Assembly (NCBI RefSeq): GCF_008727865.1
Contig: NZ_VTWU01000002.1
Span: 1-64,000 of the forward strand
Source of the DNA: Hymenobacter busanensis
Lineage (GTDB): Bacteria > Bacteroidota > Bacteroidia > Cytophagales > Hymenobacteraceae
Direction of reading: 5' to 3'
DNA length: 64,000 nt
Positions 17,381 to 25,994 of this stretch are shown piece by piece. Each line of letters starts with the position of its first letter. Positions within the stretch are counted from its first letter, which is position 1. Both the position numbers and the translations under genes were made by a program. A model generated the notes under the pieces. The model did not search any database and had not been told where the DNA came from. It worked only from the letters and a program-made list of their open reading frames with translations.

Positions 17381-17403
17381 AATATGCCCAACGTTGCCCG
17401 TGC

Positions 17404-17652
17404 TTAAGCTGCCATATCGGGGTACAGCGGGCGAATAGCCGCTTCTACGGCCGATTCGGCGAGGCCGCCGGGCACGGAGCGGCGCAGGGCACGCATGAGC
17501 AGATACTTGTATTTCTCGGCATCGGCCAAGGCAGTTTCCACGGCGCGCAGCGCGTCGTCGTAGGATACCACGGGCACTTGCTCGGCTTCTTCGCCCGTCG
17601 GATACGTCAGGTACAACAGCGGGGCGTCGAGGTATTCAGCGGGAGTTTTCAT
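17404..17652 (-). CDS. small protein of unknown function
   Basis: An 82-aa protein from the ATG at 17652 (MKTPAEYL). Composition is that of a folded, largely helical cytoplasmic protein: a short N-terminal strand (LLYLTYP), then helices with ALRAVETALADAEKYKYLLMRALRR. No signal peptide. I recognise no family. A hairpin follows it and an AT-rich stretch (about 17715-17765) precedes it, consistent with its own promoter. Confidence 0.7.
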   Translation of the reverse strand: MKTPAEYLDAPLLYLTYPTGEEAEQVPVVSYDDALRAVETALADAEKYKYLLMRALRRSVPGGLAESAVEAAIRPLYPDMAA

Positions 17653-17765
17653 CGAATGCAGGCGTTGAAATGTCGTTCTGGTATAGAACATCAATTCCCA
17701 GCAGCGGATTCCCGGAAGCGTGTTACCAGAAGCAATTATTATACTTGACAATCAACTAGTTAAAA

Positions 17766-18767
17766 CTATTTTATTGCAAGAATAAGCTTGCCAAACTGAG
17801 CTGCGCTTTCCATGCGTCGCATAGCTTTTTCCCCGTCGGCCAGCGGCATTACTGAATCAATAACGGGCTCCAAGCGTGTGCGTTCAACGAAGGCCAAGAG
17901 AGCCGCAAAATCGTCGGGGGTGCCCATGGTAGAGCCCAGCAGGCTGAGCTGTTTCCAGAAGACGCGGGCCGGTGGCACGTTGGTCATGGTGCCGGCCGTA
18001 CCGCCATAGAACACGATGCGGCCACCCGGCGTTGCGGCTTCCACCAGCTGCGCCACACCCGGTCCGGCCGCGCTGTCGATAATGACATCGAACCCGCCGC
18101 CGGCCTGTTTGGCCAGCTCCACGCCCCACTTTTCCTGCCGGTAGCTGATGCCGCCGCGGGCGCCGAGTTGCTGCGCCCGCTCCAGCTTCTCGGGCGTCCC
18201 CGAAGTTACCCATACCTCGGCCCCGGCCGCCAGGGCCAGTTGCATGGCCAGCAGGGCTACGCCCCCACCAATACCGGTAACCAGCACCCGCTCGCCGGCT
18301 TGCAAGCCGCCACGCGTGAACAGTGCCCGGTAGGCCGTAACGCCGCCCAACGGCAGCGCGGCGGCCTGCTCCATGCTCAAGTGCGTTGGTTTGGGGTATA
18401 CATGCGCAGCAGGTACGCATACATACTCGGCAAATGTGCCATCGAGCGGCAGGCCCAGAATATGGAAGTCGCGGCCTTGGGCTTTGGGGTTGTCGCCCCA
18501 GTTGAAACCGGGGTTGATGAGCACCTCCTGGCCCTGCATGTCGACGGCAACGCCTTCGCCGGTGGCTTCCACTTTTCCAGCACCGTCGGAGCCGAGGATG
18601 ATGGGAAAGCGCAGGCCGGCATACTGGCCTTTCTGAATCCAGACGTCGCGGTGGTTAAGGGCAGCGGCATGCAGGCGCACAAGTATTTCGCCGGGCTTGG
18701 GCTGCGGGGTGGGAACGTCGCGCAACACCACTGGCTGGCCAATGCCATCAAGAACAAGAGCTTTCAT
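17766..18767 (-). CDS. zinc-independent MDR-family alcohol dehydrogenase/quinone oxidoreductase
   Basis: NAD(P)H-dependent medium-chain reductase, 333 aa from the ATG at 18767 (MKALVLDGIG). The N-terminal GroES-like domain is followed by a Rossmann domain with VTGIGGGVALLAMQLA. The four-cysteine structural zinc loop of classic alcohol dehydrogenases is missing, pointing to the quinone/enone reductase branch. Divergent from a MarR regulator with 140 nt between, a standard layout for a regulator controlling a detoxifying reductase; this control is inferred. Confidence 0.92.
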   Translation of the reverse strand: MKALVLDGIGQPVVLRDVPTPQPKPGEILVRLHAAALNHRDVWIQKGQYAGLRFPIILGSDGAGKVEATGEGVAVDMQGQEVLINPGFNWGDNPKAQGRDFHILGLPLDGTFAEYVCVPAAHVYPKPTHLSMEQAAALPLGGVTAYRALFTRGGLQAGERVLVTGIGGGVALLAMQLALAAGAEVWVTSGTPEKLERAQQLGARGGISYRQEKWGVELAKQAGGGFDVIIDSAAGPGVAQLVEAATPGGRIVFYGGTAGTMTNVPPARVFWKQLSLLGSTMGTPDDFAALLAFVERTRLEPVIDSVMPLADGEKAMRRMESAAQFGKLILAIK

Positions 18768-18814
18768 AGAATGGGAAAGAGGCTTTTTGTGTAATTGAAG
18801 CACGCTTTCATTTT

Positions 18815-18860
18815 AGTAAACAACTATACAGTAACCTTATTTACAAACAATTCGTTTACT
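18815..18860. promoter_or_regulatory. candidate MarR operator region
   Basis: AGTAAAC (18815-18821) and GTTTACT (18854-18860) are exact inverted repeats across the AT-rich centre of the divergent promoter region, with CAGTAAC and GTTTACTG inside as a second pairing. Divergent MarR regulators usually bind such repeats; that this one does is inference. Confidence 0.45.
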
Positions 18861-18907
18861 GAATCGACAGCGCACAGGCCTCGCCGGCGCAACCTACCAA
18901 AAATCTT

Positions 18908-19384
18908 ATGCCGCTCCCAACCGATCCGCTGTTCACCTTCGAAGGTCCGGATGATAACCCTGGCTTTCTATTAGCGCAAGCTGCTGCCAACTGGCAGCGC
19001 CAACTCGGGCACACGCTGGAGCCGATGAACCTGACGCCCACGCAGTTTTTACTCCTGGCCTCGGTGCAGCGTCTCAGCCACGACAACCCCGCCGTGACGC
19101 AGGCCGCCGTGTCTCAGCACGCTCGCACCGATAAAATGACCGTGAGCAAAACGCTGCGGGCCTTGGAAGAAAAAGGGTTCCTGACGCGCCCTGCTCACGA
19201 ACAAGATGCTCGGGCCCGAAACCTCACCCTGACCGCGGCCGGGCTAAAAGCGGTGGTGCGAGCTGCATGGGCGCTGGAAGAATTTGACCAGCGTTTTTTT
19301 GGGGCCGACGTGGAAAAGCTAATGCACACCCTGCAACCCCTAGCGCACAAAGCAGGCGCCGACGAAGCTAAACCTGCCACTTGA
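18908..19384 (+). CDS. MarR-family transcriptional regulator
   Basis: A 158-aa winged-helix repressor. The DNA-binding part reads AAVSQHARTDKMTVSKTLRALEEKGFLTR, followed by the wing with RPAHEQDARARNLTLT, the family's conserved D-x-R-A-R motif. It likely represses the divergent reductase gene and senses a phenolic or quinone-like ligand, as many MarR proteins do; the ligand is unknown. It converges on the DCC-family gene with only 17 nt between and no visible terminator. Confidence 0.93.
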   Translation: MPLPTDPLFTFEGPDDNPGFLLAQAAANWQRQLGHTLEPMNLTPTQFLLLASVQRLSHDNPAVTQAAVSQHARTDKMTVSKTLRALEEKGFLTRPAHEQDARARNLTLTAAGLKAVVRAAWALEEFDQRFFGADVEKLMHTLQPLAHKAGADEAKPAT

Positions 19385-19401
19385 AAGGTCTCGAATTCAG
19401 T

Positions 19402-19809
19402 TTAGCGAAGAAACCGGGCCTGTAGTTCGGGCGTCGGTAACCAGCAGCTTTCCTGCTTGCCAAACCAGCGGTACCGGTTGCGGGCCACCAAGCGGTAGGC
19501 GGCGTCGCGCAGGAAAGCGGGCAGAACAATGCCGACGGAGAGCCAACGCCACGGCCCCGCTAGCTGGCGCAAAATGCGGAGCACTGCCGTGGAATGTGTA
19601 TAGACCCGCCCATTCTCTACTAACACCACCGTATCGAGGTTCTGTGCATCGGCATTGAGGCCGGCAGGCAGTAACTGGCGGCCGGCTTCGGACTGCAAAG
19701 AGGCAAACTGAAACCGTGCGGTCGGGTCGCGCTCGATGATGAACTGCACCAGCCAGTGGCAGAGGTTGCACACGCCGTCGAAGAGAATAGTGGGAGAATC
19801 TGCACGCAT
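19402..19809 (-). CDS. DCC-family (DUF393) thiol-disulfide oxidoreductase
   Basis: A 135-aa protein starting at MRADSPTILFDG (ATG 19809). The family signature D-G-V-C-N-L-C lies near the N-terminus, followed by FASLQSE and the C-terminal NRYRWFG. DCC proteins are thioredoxin-like and little studied; the CxxC is presumed redox-active. Next along, though on the other strand, come two Thr/Ser-rich lipoproteins and an HTTM protein, families that I recall occurring near DCC genes elsewhere. Confidence 0.88.
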   Translation of the reverse strand: MRADSPTILFDGVCNLCHWLVQFIIERDPTARFQFASLQSEAGRQLLPAGLNADAQNLDTVVLVENGRVYTHSTAVLRILRQLAGPWRWLSVGIVLPAFLRDAAYRLVARNRYRWFGKQESCWLPTPELQARFLR

Positions 19810-20051
19810 ACCGAACCGCTGATAATGGCCCTTACGAAACCAGCAATTCGCAGTTTGGTTTGTCTTCACTGCATGAGTTGAAAGCTGATTCAGAGAGCAA
19901 CACGAGGGCACTCTGCAAACGCGCAGGCTCCGTATTTTCCAAATTTATCCGTATTAATTCGCTACCCAAAACTTAGCTACGAACTGCTAATCAGCGTAGA
20001 AGGGCGCTACACGCACCGTTTTCTCTACTTCACAACCAAACATTTTTCGCC

Positions 20052-20381
20052 ATGATTATCATGCAAAAATTGGGCTTGTACGCGGCTTTGGGCACGCTGC
20101 TTACCCTTGGCGCCTGTGGTGCCGACAGCAATTCCAACGCGGGCTCGGGTATGGGTGCCGACGGTTCTGGCTCTTCTTCCAGCACCGGCACCACCGACGA
20201 AACGATGTCGTCGTCCTCCGATAACATGAGCACCGGTACAGATACGATGGGCACCGGCAACAGCAGCACCGCCGGCTCGGCGGCTACTACGTCGGGCGGC
20301 ACCACGTCGGGCGCTACTACGTCGGGTACGGGCGCAGCCACTACCAACGAGGCTACTACTGGTGGCACCACGGGCCGATAG
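20052..20381 (+). CDS. Ser/Thr/Gly-rich small lipoprotein
   Basis: A 109-aa protein (106 aa if the second ATG at 20061 is used). Signal peptide with lipobox LTLGAC; everything after the Cys is low complexity, mostly Ser, Thr, Gly and Ala with scattered Asp and Met, and ends in TTSGGTTSGATTSG-type repeats. It probably is an unfolded lipid-anchored tail in the outer membrane or periplasm. First of a group of similar genes over 7 kb. A good terminator follows. Confidence 0.8.
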   Translation: MIIMQKLGLYAALGTLLTLGACGADSNSNAGSGMGADGSGSSSSTGTTDETMSSSSDNMSTGTDTMGTGNSSTAGSAATTSGGTTSGATTSGTGAATTNEATTGGTTGR

Positions 20382-20431
20382 TGAACGGCTCGTTTTGGGT
20401 GTGCAACACACCAGATGAGCTAACATGGAGG

Positions 20432-20459
20432 ACCGCCGCGCTTGCGGCGGTTCTTTTTT
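20432..20459 (+). terminator. intrinsic terminator
   Basis: ACCGCCGC / GCGGCGGT stem with 4-nt loop GCTT, followed by TCTTTTTT. It ends the transcript of the small lipoprotein at 20052-20381. Confidence 0.88.
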
Positions 20460-20572
20460 GTCACTTGCTATATGCGCTCTACAGCATCTTAGGTGCGCAA
20501 TTTGTCGTACCTAGTTAGCCTTGCTGCAAGGCGCTGCCGCACTTTTTCTTTCTATCCAAACACTTTGTCACC

Positions 20573-21019
20573 ATGAAAAAGCTCGTTTTAGCGCCTTGGC
20601 GCCTCGCATCCGTCGCTGCTGTGGGCGCAGCACTTTTGTGCTCAGCCTGCAACCAAGAAGCCGCCACCGGCGACTCCACCACCACGCCTAGCACTACATC
20701 ATCGAGCGCCACGGACGCCACGACCACCACCGGCACGACCACCACCGGCAGCACTACCGATGGTTCGATGAGCACCACAGCCGGTAGCACCGCTGGCTCC
20801 ACTACCTCCTACGGCACCACCTCGGGTTCTACCACTTCGGGCAGCACGGCGGGTTCCACTACGTCGATGAATACGACTTCAGGCTCGACCACCAGTGGCT
20901 CCACGACAGGCTCCACCACGGCCAGCACCTCGGGCAGTACCACGCGGGGCACGTCCACTGCCGGCTCTACCACGAGTGGTACCACTGGCGGCACCACGCG
21001 CGGCACTACCACCCGCTAA
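20573..21019 (+). CDS. Thr/Ser/Gly-rich small lipoprotein
   Basis: A 148-aa protein with signal peptide and lipobox (LLCSAC). The rest is almost wholly Thr, Ser and Gly in loose TTSGSTT repeats, with few charged residues. The DNA shows matching 12- to 15-bp repeat units that could expand or contract. It contains GDSTT, which fits the D-S/T-A/I/L/V/M/T O-glycosylation motif known from Bacteroides. Only 9 nt separate its stop from the HTTM gene, so the two are probably co-translated. Confidence 0.82.
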   Translation: MKKLVLAPWRLASVAAVGAALLCSACNQEAATGDSTTTPSTTSSSATDATTTTGTTTTGSTTDGSMSTTAGSTAGSTTSYGTTSGSTTSGSTAGSTTSMNTTSGSTTSGSTTGSTTASTSGSTTRGTSTAGSTTSGTTGGTTRGTTTR

Positions 21020-21028
21020 CCCGCTGCC

Positions 21029-22660
21029 GTGGAGGTACCGTTGCAGTCTTTTGTGCAGCCGCAGGGGCAGGCGTCCGCTTCGGACGACGCCTCGGCGGCG
21101 CTATTGCCCGCGCCTGCCCCGGTAGTTCCTCGTCCACTGGCCCGCATTGGGGCAGTATTGCGGCGGCCGTTCATGCTCGATTTGCGGGCTTTGGCGCTGA
21201 TGCGCATGGCGGTGGCCGCAATTATTCTGGTGGACCTGGCCATCCGCAGCACCGACCTCGAAGCCCACTATACCAACCTGGGGGTGTTGCCGCTTCATGT
21301 GCTGTTCGAACGCGCCTGGAACCCCTATCAGTTTTCGCTGCACACCATGAGTGGGCTGTGGGAGGTGCAGGCGCTGCTGTTTGCGCTGGCGGCGGCCTTG
21401 GCTGTGGGCTTGCTACTGGGCTGGCGCACGCGCTGGATGACTTTGGGCTCGTGGCTGCTGCTGGTGTCGTTGCAAAACCGCAACCCCCTTATTGCGCAGG
21501 GCGGCGACGATTTGCTGCGGATGCTGCTGTTCTGGGGGCTGTTTCTGCCGTGGGGCCGGGTGTGGGCGAAAGACGCCCGGGAACTGCCGGCGCCCGCACA
21601 CTACAGCTGCTTTGGCGTGGCCACGGCGGCCTTTGTGGTGCAGGTGGCGTTGGTGTACGTGTGCACGGCCTTCCTGAAAAACGCCCCCGAGTGGACCACC
21701 GAAGGCACCGCCATTTACTACGCCCTCAGCCTCGACCAAGTGCTAATGCCCGCCGGCCGGCTTCTGTACCCGCACTACGAGCTGATGCGGTGGCTCACGC
21801 ACTTCACCTACTATACCGAGCTGCTGCTGCCCATCCTGCTTTTCATGCCAGTGGCCACCAACACATGCCGGCTGCTGTTCGTCCTGGTTTTGTTCGGATT
21901 CCATGCCGGCATCAGCCTCACGCTGTTCGTGGGACTGTTTTTCCTGATCAGCTTTGCGGCGCTGCTAGGCTTGCTGCCTACACCGGCCATGAACTGGCTG
22001 GAAGCCCGGCTGGGTCCGGCAGTGCAGCTTGGCGCGGCTCACCTGGCCCGTTGGCGGGAACAGTTGCCGGTATGGCAAACCCCGTTGCAGGTGGAGCTGC
22101 GGCTGGCCTTGCACCCGCGCGTGCCTCAGCACCGGCACTTTCGGCTCCTGCCGGCCCTGCGCGATACCGTGCTGCTGGTGCTGCTGGGCTACGTGGTGTG
22201 GTGGAACCTCGACGGCATTGTGACGCCGCGCTACGGCATGGGTGAGCCGCTGCGCTGGTTTGGCTACCTGTTTCGTACCGATCAGCACTGGGGTATGTTT
22301 GCGCCGGCCGTGTTCAAAGACGACGGCTGGTACATTCTGGAAGGCAGCACCCGCGACGGCCGCTTGCTCGACCTGTACCGCGGCGGCCGGCGCGTGAGTT
22401 ACGCCAAACCGGCTTCCATTATGGCGCTGCACAAAAACGACCGGTGGCGCAAGTACTCCGAGAATTACCTGTTCGTCGACAACGACTGGATGCGGGCCTA
22501 CTACTGCAACTACATGCTGCGGGTGTGGCACGACAACCCCAAGAATCCACCACTGACGCACCTGAACGTGGTGTATATGAAAGAGGTATCGTTGCCGCAT
22601 TACCGCGTGCAGGGCCCCAGCCGCGAAGTGCTGTGCGGCTGCGACGCTCCGCCCCGTTAA
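21029..22660 (+). CDS. HTTM-domain (vitamin K-dependent gamma-carboxylase-like) membrane protein
   Basis: A 543-aa polytopic protein. The HTTM region starts near residue 48 (FMLDLRALALMRMAV) and includes LEAHYTNLGVLPL, LLLGWRTRWMT and LVSLQNRNPLIAQGGDDLLRMLLFWGLFLPWG, all typical. The C-terminal periplasmic part has QHWGMFAP. The family is related to the animal gamma-glutamyl carboxylase, but bacterial functions are mostly unknown. The GTG at 21029 lies 9 nt after the Thr/Ser lipoprotein gene; an ATG at 21173 is a less likely start since it would cut close to the first helix. Confidence 0.9.
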   Translation: MEVPLQSFVQPQGQASASDDASAALLPAPAPVVPRPLARIGAVLRRPFMLDLRALALMRMAVAAIILVDLAIRSTDLEAHYTNLGVLPLHVLFERAWNPYQFSLHTMSGLWEVQALLFALAAALAVGLLLGWRTRWMTLGSWLLLVSLQNRNPLIAQGGDDLLRMLLFWGLFLPWGRVWAKDARELPAPAHYSCFGVATAAFVVQVALVYVCTAFLKNAPEWTTEGTAIYYALSLDQVLMPAGRLLYPHYELMRWLTHFTYYTELLLPILLFMPVATNTCRLLFVLVLFGFHAGISLTLFVGLFFLISFAALLGLLPTPAMNWLEARLGPAVQLGAAHLARWREQLPVWQTPLQVELRLALHPRVPQHRHFRLLPALRDTVLLVLLGYVVWWNLDGIVTPRYGMGEPLRWFGYLFRTDQHWGMFAPAVFKDDGWYILEGSTRDGRLLDLYRGGRRVSYAKPASIMALHKNDRWRKYSENYLFVDNDWMRAYYCNYMLRVWHDNPKNPPLTHLNVVYMKEVSLPHYRVQGPSREVLCGCDAPPR

Positions 22661-22688
22661 CCTTTCTTCGCCTTCACCCCTCCCTGCT

Positions 22689-23795
22689 ATGTCCGACAAA
22701 CCAACTGCTCCGCTGGCCCGCCCCACGCGTGCCACCACACCCGATTTGCAATACGTAGCTCCCGGCGTGTGGGGCCTGCGCAACGTGTTCGTCAACCTGT
22801 ACTTTGTGCGGCAGCAGCCCAGCAGTGGGCCGTGGGTGCTGGTAGACGCCGGCCTGCCCGGAAGTGCCGCTAAAATCCGCCACACTGCCGAAACCTTGTT
22901 TGGTGCCCACCTGCCGCCGGCTGCTATCATCCTCACCCACGGCCATTTCGACCACGCCGGCGCCCTCGAAACCCTGGCCAGCGCCTGGGACGTGCCCGTG
23001 TACGCCCATCCGCTGGAGCTGCCTTACCTCACCGGCCGCTCGGCCTACCCGCCGCCCGACCCCACCGTGGGTGGTGGCGCTATGGCCGCGCTGTCGTTTG
23101 CCTACCCCAAGCACCCCTACAACGTAGGCTCCCGCGCCCATGCGCTTCCCGCCGATGGTTCGGTGCCGGAGTTGCCGGGCTGGCGCTGGCTGCCCACGCC
23201 GGGGCATACCCCGGGCCACGTGTCGTTTTTCCGCGACGAAGACCGGGTGCTGCTGGCCGGCGACGCTTTTTGCACCGTGCAGCAGGAGTCGGCGCTGGCG
23301 GTGTGGGCGCAGGAGCAGGAAGTGCACGGCCCGCCCCGCTACTTCACCTGCGACTGGCAGCAGGCCCGACGCTCGGTGGCGCTGCTGGCCGACCTGAAAC
23401 CGGCTGTAGCAGCCACCGGGCACGGTATTCCGATGCGGGGCGGCACGCTGCAGCGGGAGCTACAGGACTTGGCGCTGCATTTCGACGAGCTGGCCGTGCC
23501 CGCCCACGGGCGCTACGTGCCCCAGCCCGCCGTGGCCGACGAAACCGGCGTGGTGTCGGTGCCGCCCGCGGTATTTGACCCCACCAACCCGTGGCTGCTG
23601 GGTGCCGCTGCCGCCGCTCTGGGCTTGGCTGCCGCCGTGATACTCACGCAGCGCCGCAGCCGCAAAAGCGGCAAAGCCCGGCGGCGCCTGCAGCGCAATC
23701 AGCGGATGGAAGAGTCGGCTTTTCCACCGCACGCCGATTCCATCGACCCGTTTGAGCCCGACACGCGCTACGACCACAATTCCGTGCCGCTGTAG
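22689..23795 (+). CDS. MBL-fold metallohydrolase with C-terminal membrane segment
   Basis: A 368-aa protein with the metallo-beta-lactamase fold. Metal ligands are in THGHFDHAG (His84, His86, Asp88, His89), with further ligand motifs PTPGHTPGHVSFF, LAGDAF and TGHG. After about residue 295 comes one hydrophobic helix (LLGAAAAALGLAAAVIL) and a strongly basic tail (RRSRKSGKARRRLQR), so the enzyme domain is membrane-tethered, unusual for this class. It starts 28 nt after the HTTM gene and is probably in the same transcript. Substrate unknown. Confidence 0.9.
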   Translation: MSDKPTAPLARPTRATTPDLQYVAPGVWGLRNVFVNLYFVRQQPSSGPWVLVDAGLPGSAAKIRHTAETLFGAHLPPAAIILTHGHFDHAGALETLASAWDVPVYAHPLELPYLTGRSAYPPPDPTVGGGAMAALSFAYPKHPYNVGSRAHALPADGSVPELPGWRWLPTPGHTPGHVSFFRDEDRVLLAGDAFCTVQQESALAVWAQEQEVHGPPRYFTCDWQQARRSVALLADLKPAVAATGHGIPMRGGTLQRELQDLALHFDELAVPAHGRYVPQPAVADETGVVSVPPAVFDPTNPWLLGAAAAALGLAAAVILTQRRSRKSGKARRRLQRNQRMEESAFPPHADSIDPFEPDTRYDHNSVPL

Positions 23796-23804
23796 CCTAA
23801 GCAT

Positions 23805-23856
23805 GAAAACCAACCGGGCCGCCGTCGAACCTCCGACGGCGGCCCGGTTGGTTTTC
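23805..23856. terminator. bidirectional terminator
   Basis: A perfect 23-bp stem (23805-23827 with 23834-23856) and 6-nt loop, flanked by A4 and T4, between convergent genes. Confidence 0.92.
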
Positions 23857-23864
23857 GGCAACGC

Positions 23865-24608
23865 TTACGCGGTAGCCAGTTGCAGGTCGCAATACCAGAA
23901 GCCAGCCTCGGCAGGTGTGGGCGCGTCGCGGAAACAGTCGTCGGAAGGAGTTTCGGCGGTTGCGGGGTTGCGGTAGCTTCGGCGCACTTTTTCACCGCGC
24001 CGAATGGCAATGGGGCTACTGAAATACGGCGCCTCGTAGACGAAGGAGTGGTATTCGCCGTTTTCGCCGCAGGGGTCGACACCGGGTGGCAGGTCGCGAA
24101 GAAAGTCGCGGTCCAGCTCCCGGCCACAGAAGCTGGCGTCGAGGTGCTGCTCGTTGGTGCAAACGACAATGGCTCGAAAGCCCAGGTCGAAAAACTCGGC
24201 CAGCAGTTCAGAAGCGGGCTTATGCCAGATGGGAAACTGGGCTTCCAAGTGCAGCGCCGCCACTTGCTGCTCGCGGTAGGCGCGCAAATCCTGCAGGTGC
24301 AGGTCGCCAAACACCGATACGGTTACGTTGTGCTGCCGCCGCAGGTCGCTCAGGGCCGTAGCCATTCGCTGCTCGTATTCGGCCATGGAGGGCATTTCGG
24401 GCAGCCACACGGGTTGCAGCGGTAGGCCAATGCGCTGGGCCTGGGCGTCGAGCAACTCCGGGCGCACGCCGTGCATGGCCACGCGCTGGTAGTGCTCGTT
24501 GAGCGTGGTGAGCAAGTGCGAAACGTGTACCTGCGGCTGCCGCAGGGCGTGGTAGAGGCACAGGGCCGAGTCTTTGCCACCGCTCCAGTGCTGGACTGCG
24601 TTCTTCAA
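23865..24608 (-). CDS. Dph6-like ATP pyrophosphatase (adenine nucleotide alpha hydrolase)
   Basis: A 247-aa cytoplasmic PP-loop protein. The ATP-binding SGGKDSALCLYHAL lies near the N-terminus, and CGENGEYHSFVYEAPYF near the C-terminus is the second conserved block of the diphthine-ammonia ligase (Dph6) family. Bacteria lack diphthamide, so the substrate is different and unknown. No ATG precedes the PP-loop; a TTG at 24608 gives MKNAVQHWSGGKDS, the normal start spacing, and is chosen over an upstream TTG at 24659. Confidence 0.85.
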   Translation of the reverse strand: MKNAVQHWSGGKDSALCLYHALRQPQVHVSHLLTTLNEHYQRVAMHGVRPELLDAQAQRIGLPLQPVWLPEMPSMAEYEQRMATALSDLRRQHNVTVSVFGDLHLQDLRAYREQQVAALHLEAQFPIWHKPASELLAEFFDLGFRAIVVCTNEQHLDASFCGRELDRDFLRDLPPGVDPCGENGEYHSFVYEAPYFSSPIAIRRGEKVRRSYRNPATAETPSDDCFRDAPTPAEAGFWYCDLQLATA

Positions 24609-24796
24609 ACGAGGTTGTTCTAAATGGTTCTGCAAAGATGCGCTGGCTCGGGTAACCAACGCGTTCGGAGCGTATCAGTACCTATTTAGCACGGCTCTAC
24701 TTACTGCTTTCTGAGGCGCCGTTAGCCATTAACCGCGGTTGGCGCGTATACACCGCACGCTCATTTCAGACACGCACTCCCAAACCCTACCTCGCT

Positions 24797-25285
24797 ATGC
24801 TCCGCTCTCCTCGCGCCTTGTGGGCCGCTGCCCTGCTGCTTCCGCTCGTAGCCTGCGACTATTCCTACTCTCCCGGCGTCGACTCCATGCGCCGGGACTC
24901 GTTTGCTGCCGCACCGCGGGCCACTCACGTCGACACCGACCGCGACAGTATGTCGGGCGGCGGCAAGGCGTACCGCCCGGTGGGCACTACGTCTGGGGCC
25001 CGCTCAACGGCCGAGGCCGTTAGCTCGCAGCCCGGCGGCGACCCCAACACCTCTAAATACACCAGCGGCGGCACCACCGACGGCACCTCGACCACGAGCG
25101 GCCAAAGCCTGACGCGCGGTGGAGCCAGCCCAGCGGATATCACGTCGGGCCAGAGCACGGAAAAAGCCGCCAGCGGCACGGCCACCGGCCAAACCACCGG
25201 CGGCCGTGGCACGCTCAACAACGCCCCCCGCACCACCGACCCCAATGCCTCCCAACGGCGAAACGCGGTAGGTCAGCAGCAATAA
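24797..25285 (+). CDS. Thr/Ser/Gly-rich lipoprotein
   Basis: A 162-aa protein with signal peptide and lipobox (LPLVAC). The mature part starts DYSYSPGVDSMRRDS and then turns into low complexity rich in Thr, Ser, Gly and Asn, with more charge than the two related genes upstream. No fold recognised. It belongs by composition to the local lipoprotein group. The convergent flavin reductase gene is separated by a perfect palindrome. Confidence 0.78.
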   Translation: MLRSPRALWAAALLLPLVACDYSYSPGVDSMRRDSFAAAPRATHVDTDRDSMSGGGKAYRPVGTTSGARSTAEAVSSQPGGDPNTSKYTSGGTTDGTSTTSGQSLTRGGASPADITSGQSTEKAASGTATGQTTGGRGTLNNAPRTTDPNASQRRNAVGQQQ

Positions 25286-25308
25286 CCTTTCGTTTTCACG
25301 TCGAACAA

Positions 25309-25356
25309 ACACCGCAAACCCCGTTGCCTTGGCCAAGGCAACGGGGTTTGCGGTGT
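25309..25356. terminator. bidirectional terminator, 48-bp perfect palindrome
   Basis: Two 24-nt arms meet with no spacer (centre TTGGCCAA). The right end overlaps the first base of the stop codon of the minus-strand flavin reductase gene, so the hairpin starts inside that gene's stop. Confidence 0.85.
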
Positions 25357-25994
25357 TAAAGCTCCTTGGGCTTGGGACCTTGTCCGGCTCGGGCGTACGC
25401 AAAAGCCGCCAGGGGCGAAACCCGGTGGTAGCCGTCGAGCCCGGAAATAGCAACGCTCTGCACCGCCGCCAAATCCAGCGTGCCGTCGGGTTGAAGGGCT
25501 GCGTCGTCGAGGTACACGTGCTCCACCTGCCCGATGAGCAGCACGGTGCCGTTTAACTCAATGGGCACTTCGGCCACCAGCCGCAGACCTATACTGATGC
25601 GGCTTTCGGCCACGTAGGGGGCTGGAAAGCCGTGGCGGTACTCCGGGGTGAAACCGCATTGGGCAAACTCCGACTCCTCGCGCGGAAAATTGGCCGAAGT
25701 GTAGTGCGCGGCGGCCACCTGCCCGTCAGTCACATGGTTGATGGTGTAGCTGCCCGTGGCCCGGATATTCTCGTAGGTGTGGCGCGGCACCGAAGTAGGC
25801 CGGGTAACCATGCCCAGCAGCGGTGGGTCGGAGCCGAGGTGCACGACGGAACTGAAAATGGCCAAGTTGGTAGCACCATCGGGCGCAGCGGTGCCGATGA
25901 GGTTGGCCGGTTTGTAGCCAGGCAACGAGTTGACGAGGTTGAGGCGAAAGAGCTTGTCGAAAGCCTGAATATCGGCGGCGGAAATGTGGCGCAT
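25356..25994 (-). CDS. flavin reductase-like domain protein
   Basis: A 212-aa FMN-binding split-barrel protein starting at MRHISAADIQ (ATG 25994). Visible features: LGMVTRPTSVPRHTYENI and YTINHVTDGQVAAAHYTS, typical of the group that reduces or carries flavin for oxygenases, or of related proteins with unknown partners. No oxygenase lies nearby. The 25995-26398 stretch upstream has no convincing gene; I see no strong promoter in it either. Confidence 0.88.
   Translation of the reverse strand: MRHISAADIQAFDKLFRLNLVNSLPGYKPANLIGTAAPDGATNLAIFSSVVHLGSDPPLLGMVTRPTSVPRHTYENIRATGSYTINHVTDGQVAAAHYTSANFPREESEFAQCGFTPEYRHGFPAPYVAESRISIGLRLVAEVPIELNGTVLLIGQVEHVYLDDAALQPDGTLDLAAVQSVAISGLDGYHRVSPLAAFAYARAGQGPKPKEL

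Noticed and set aside
20573-21019. Short tandem DNA repeats as a possible CRISPR or VNTR-only region
   Set aside because: The repeats are codon-phased, encode Thr/Ser/Gly after a good signal peptide and lipobox, and have no unique spacers of constant size.
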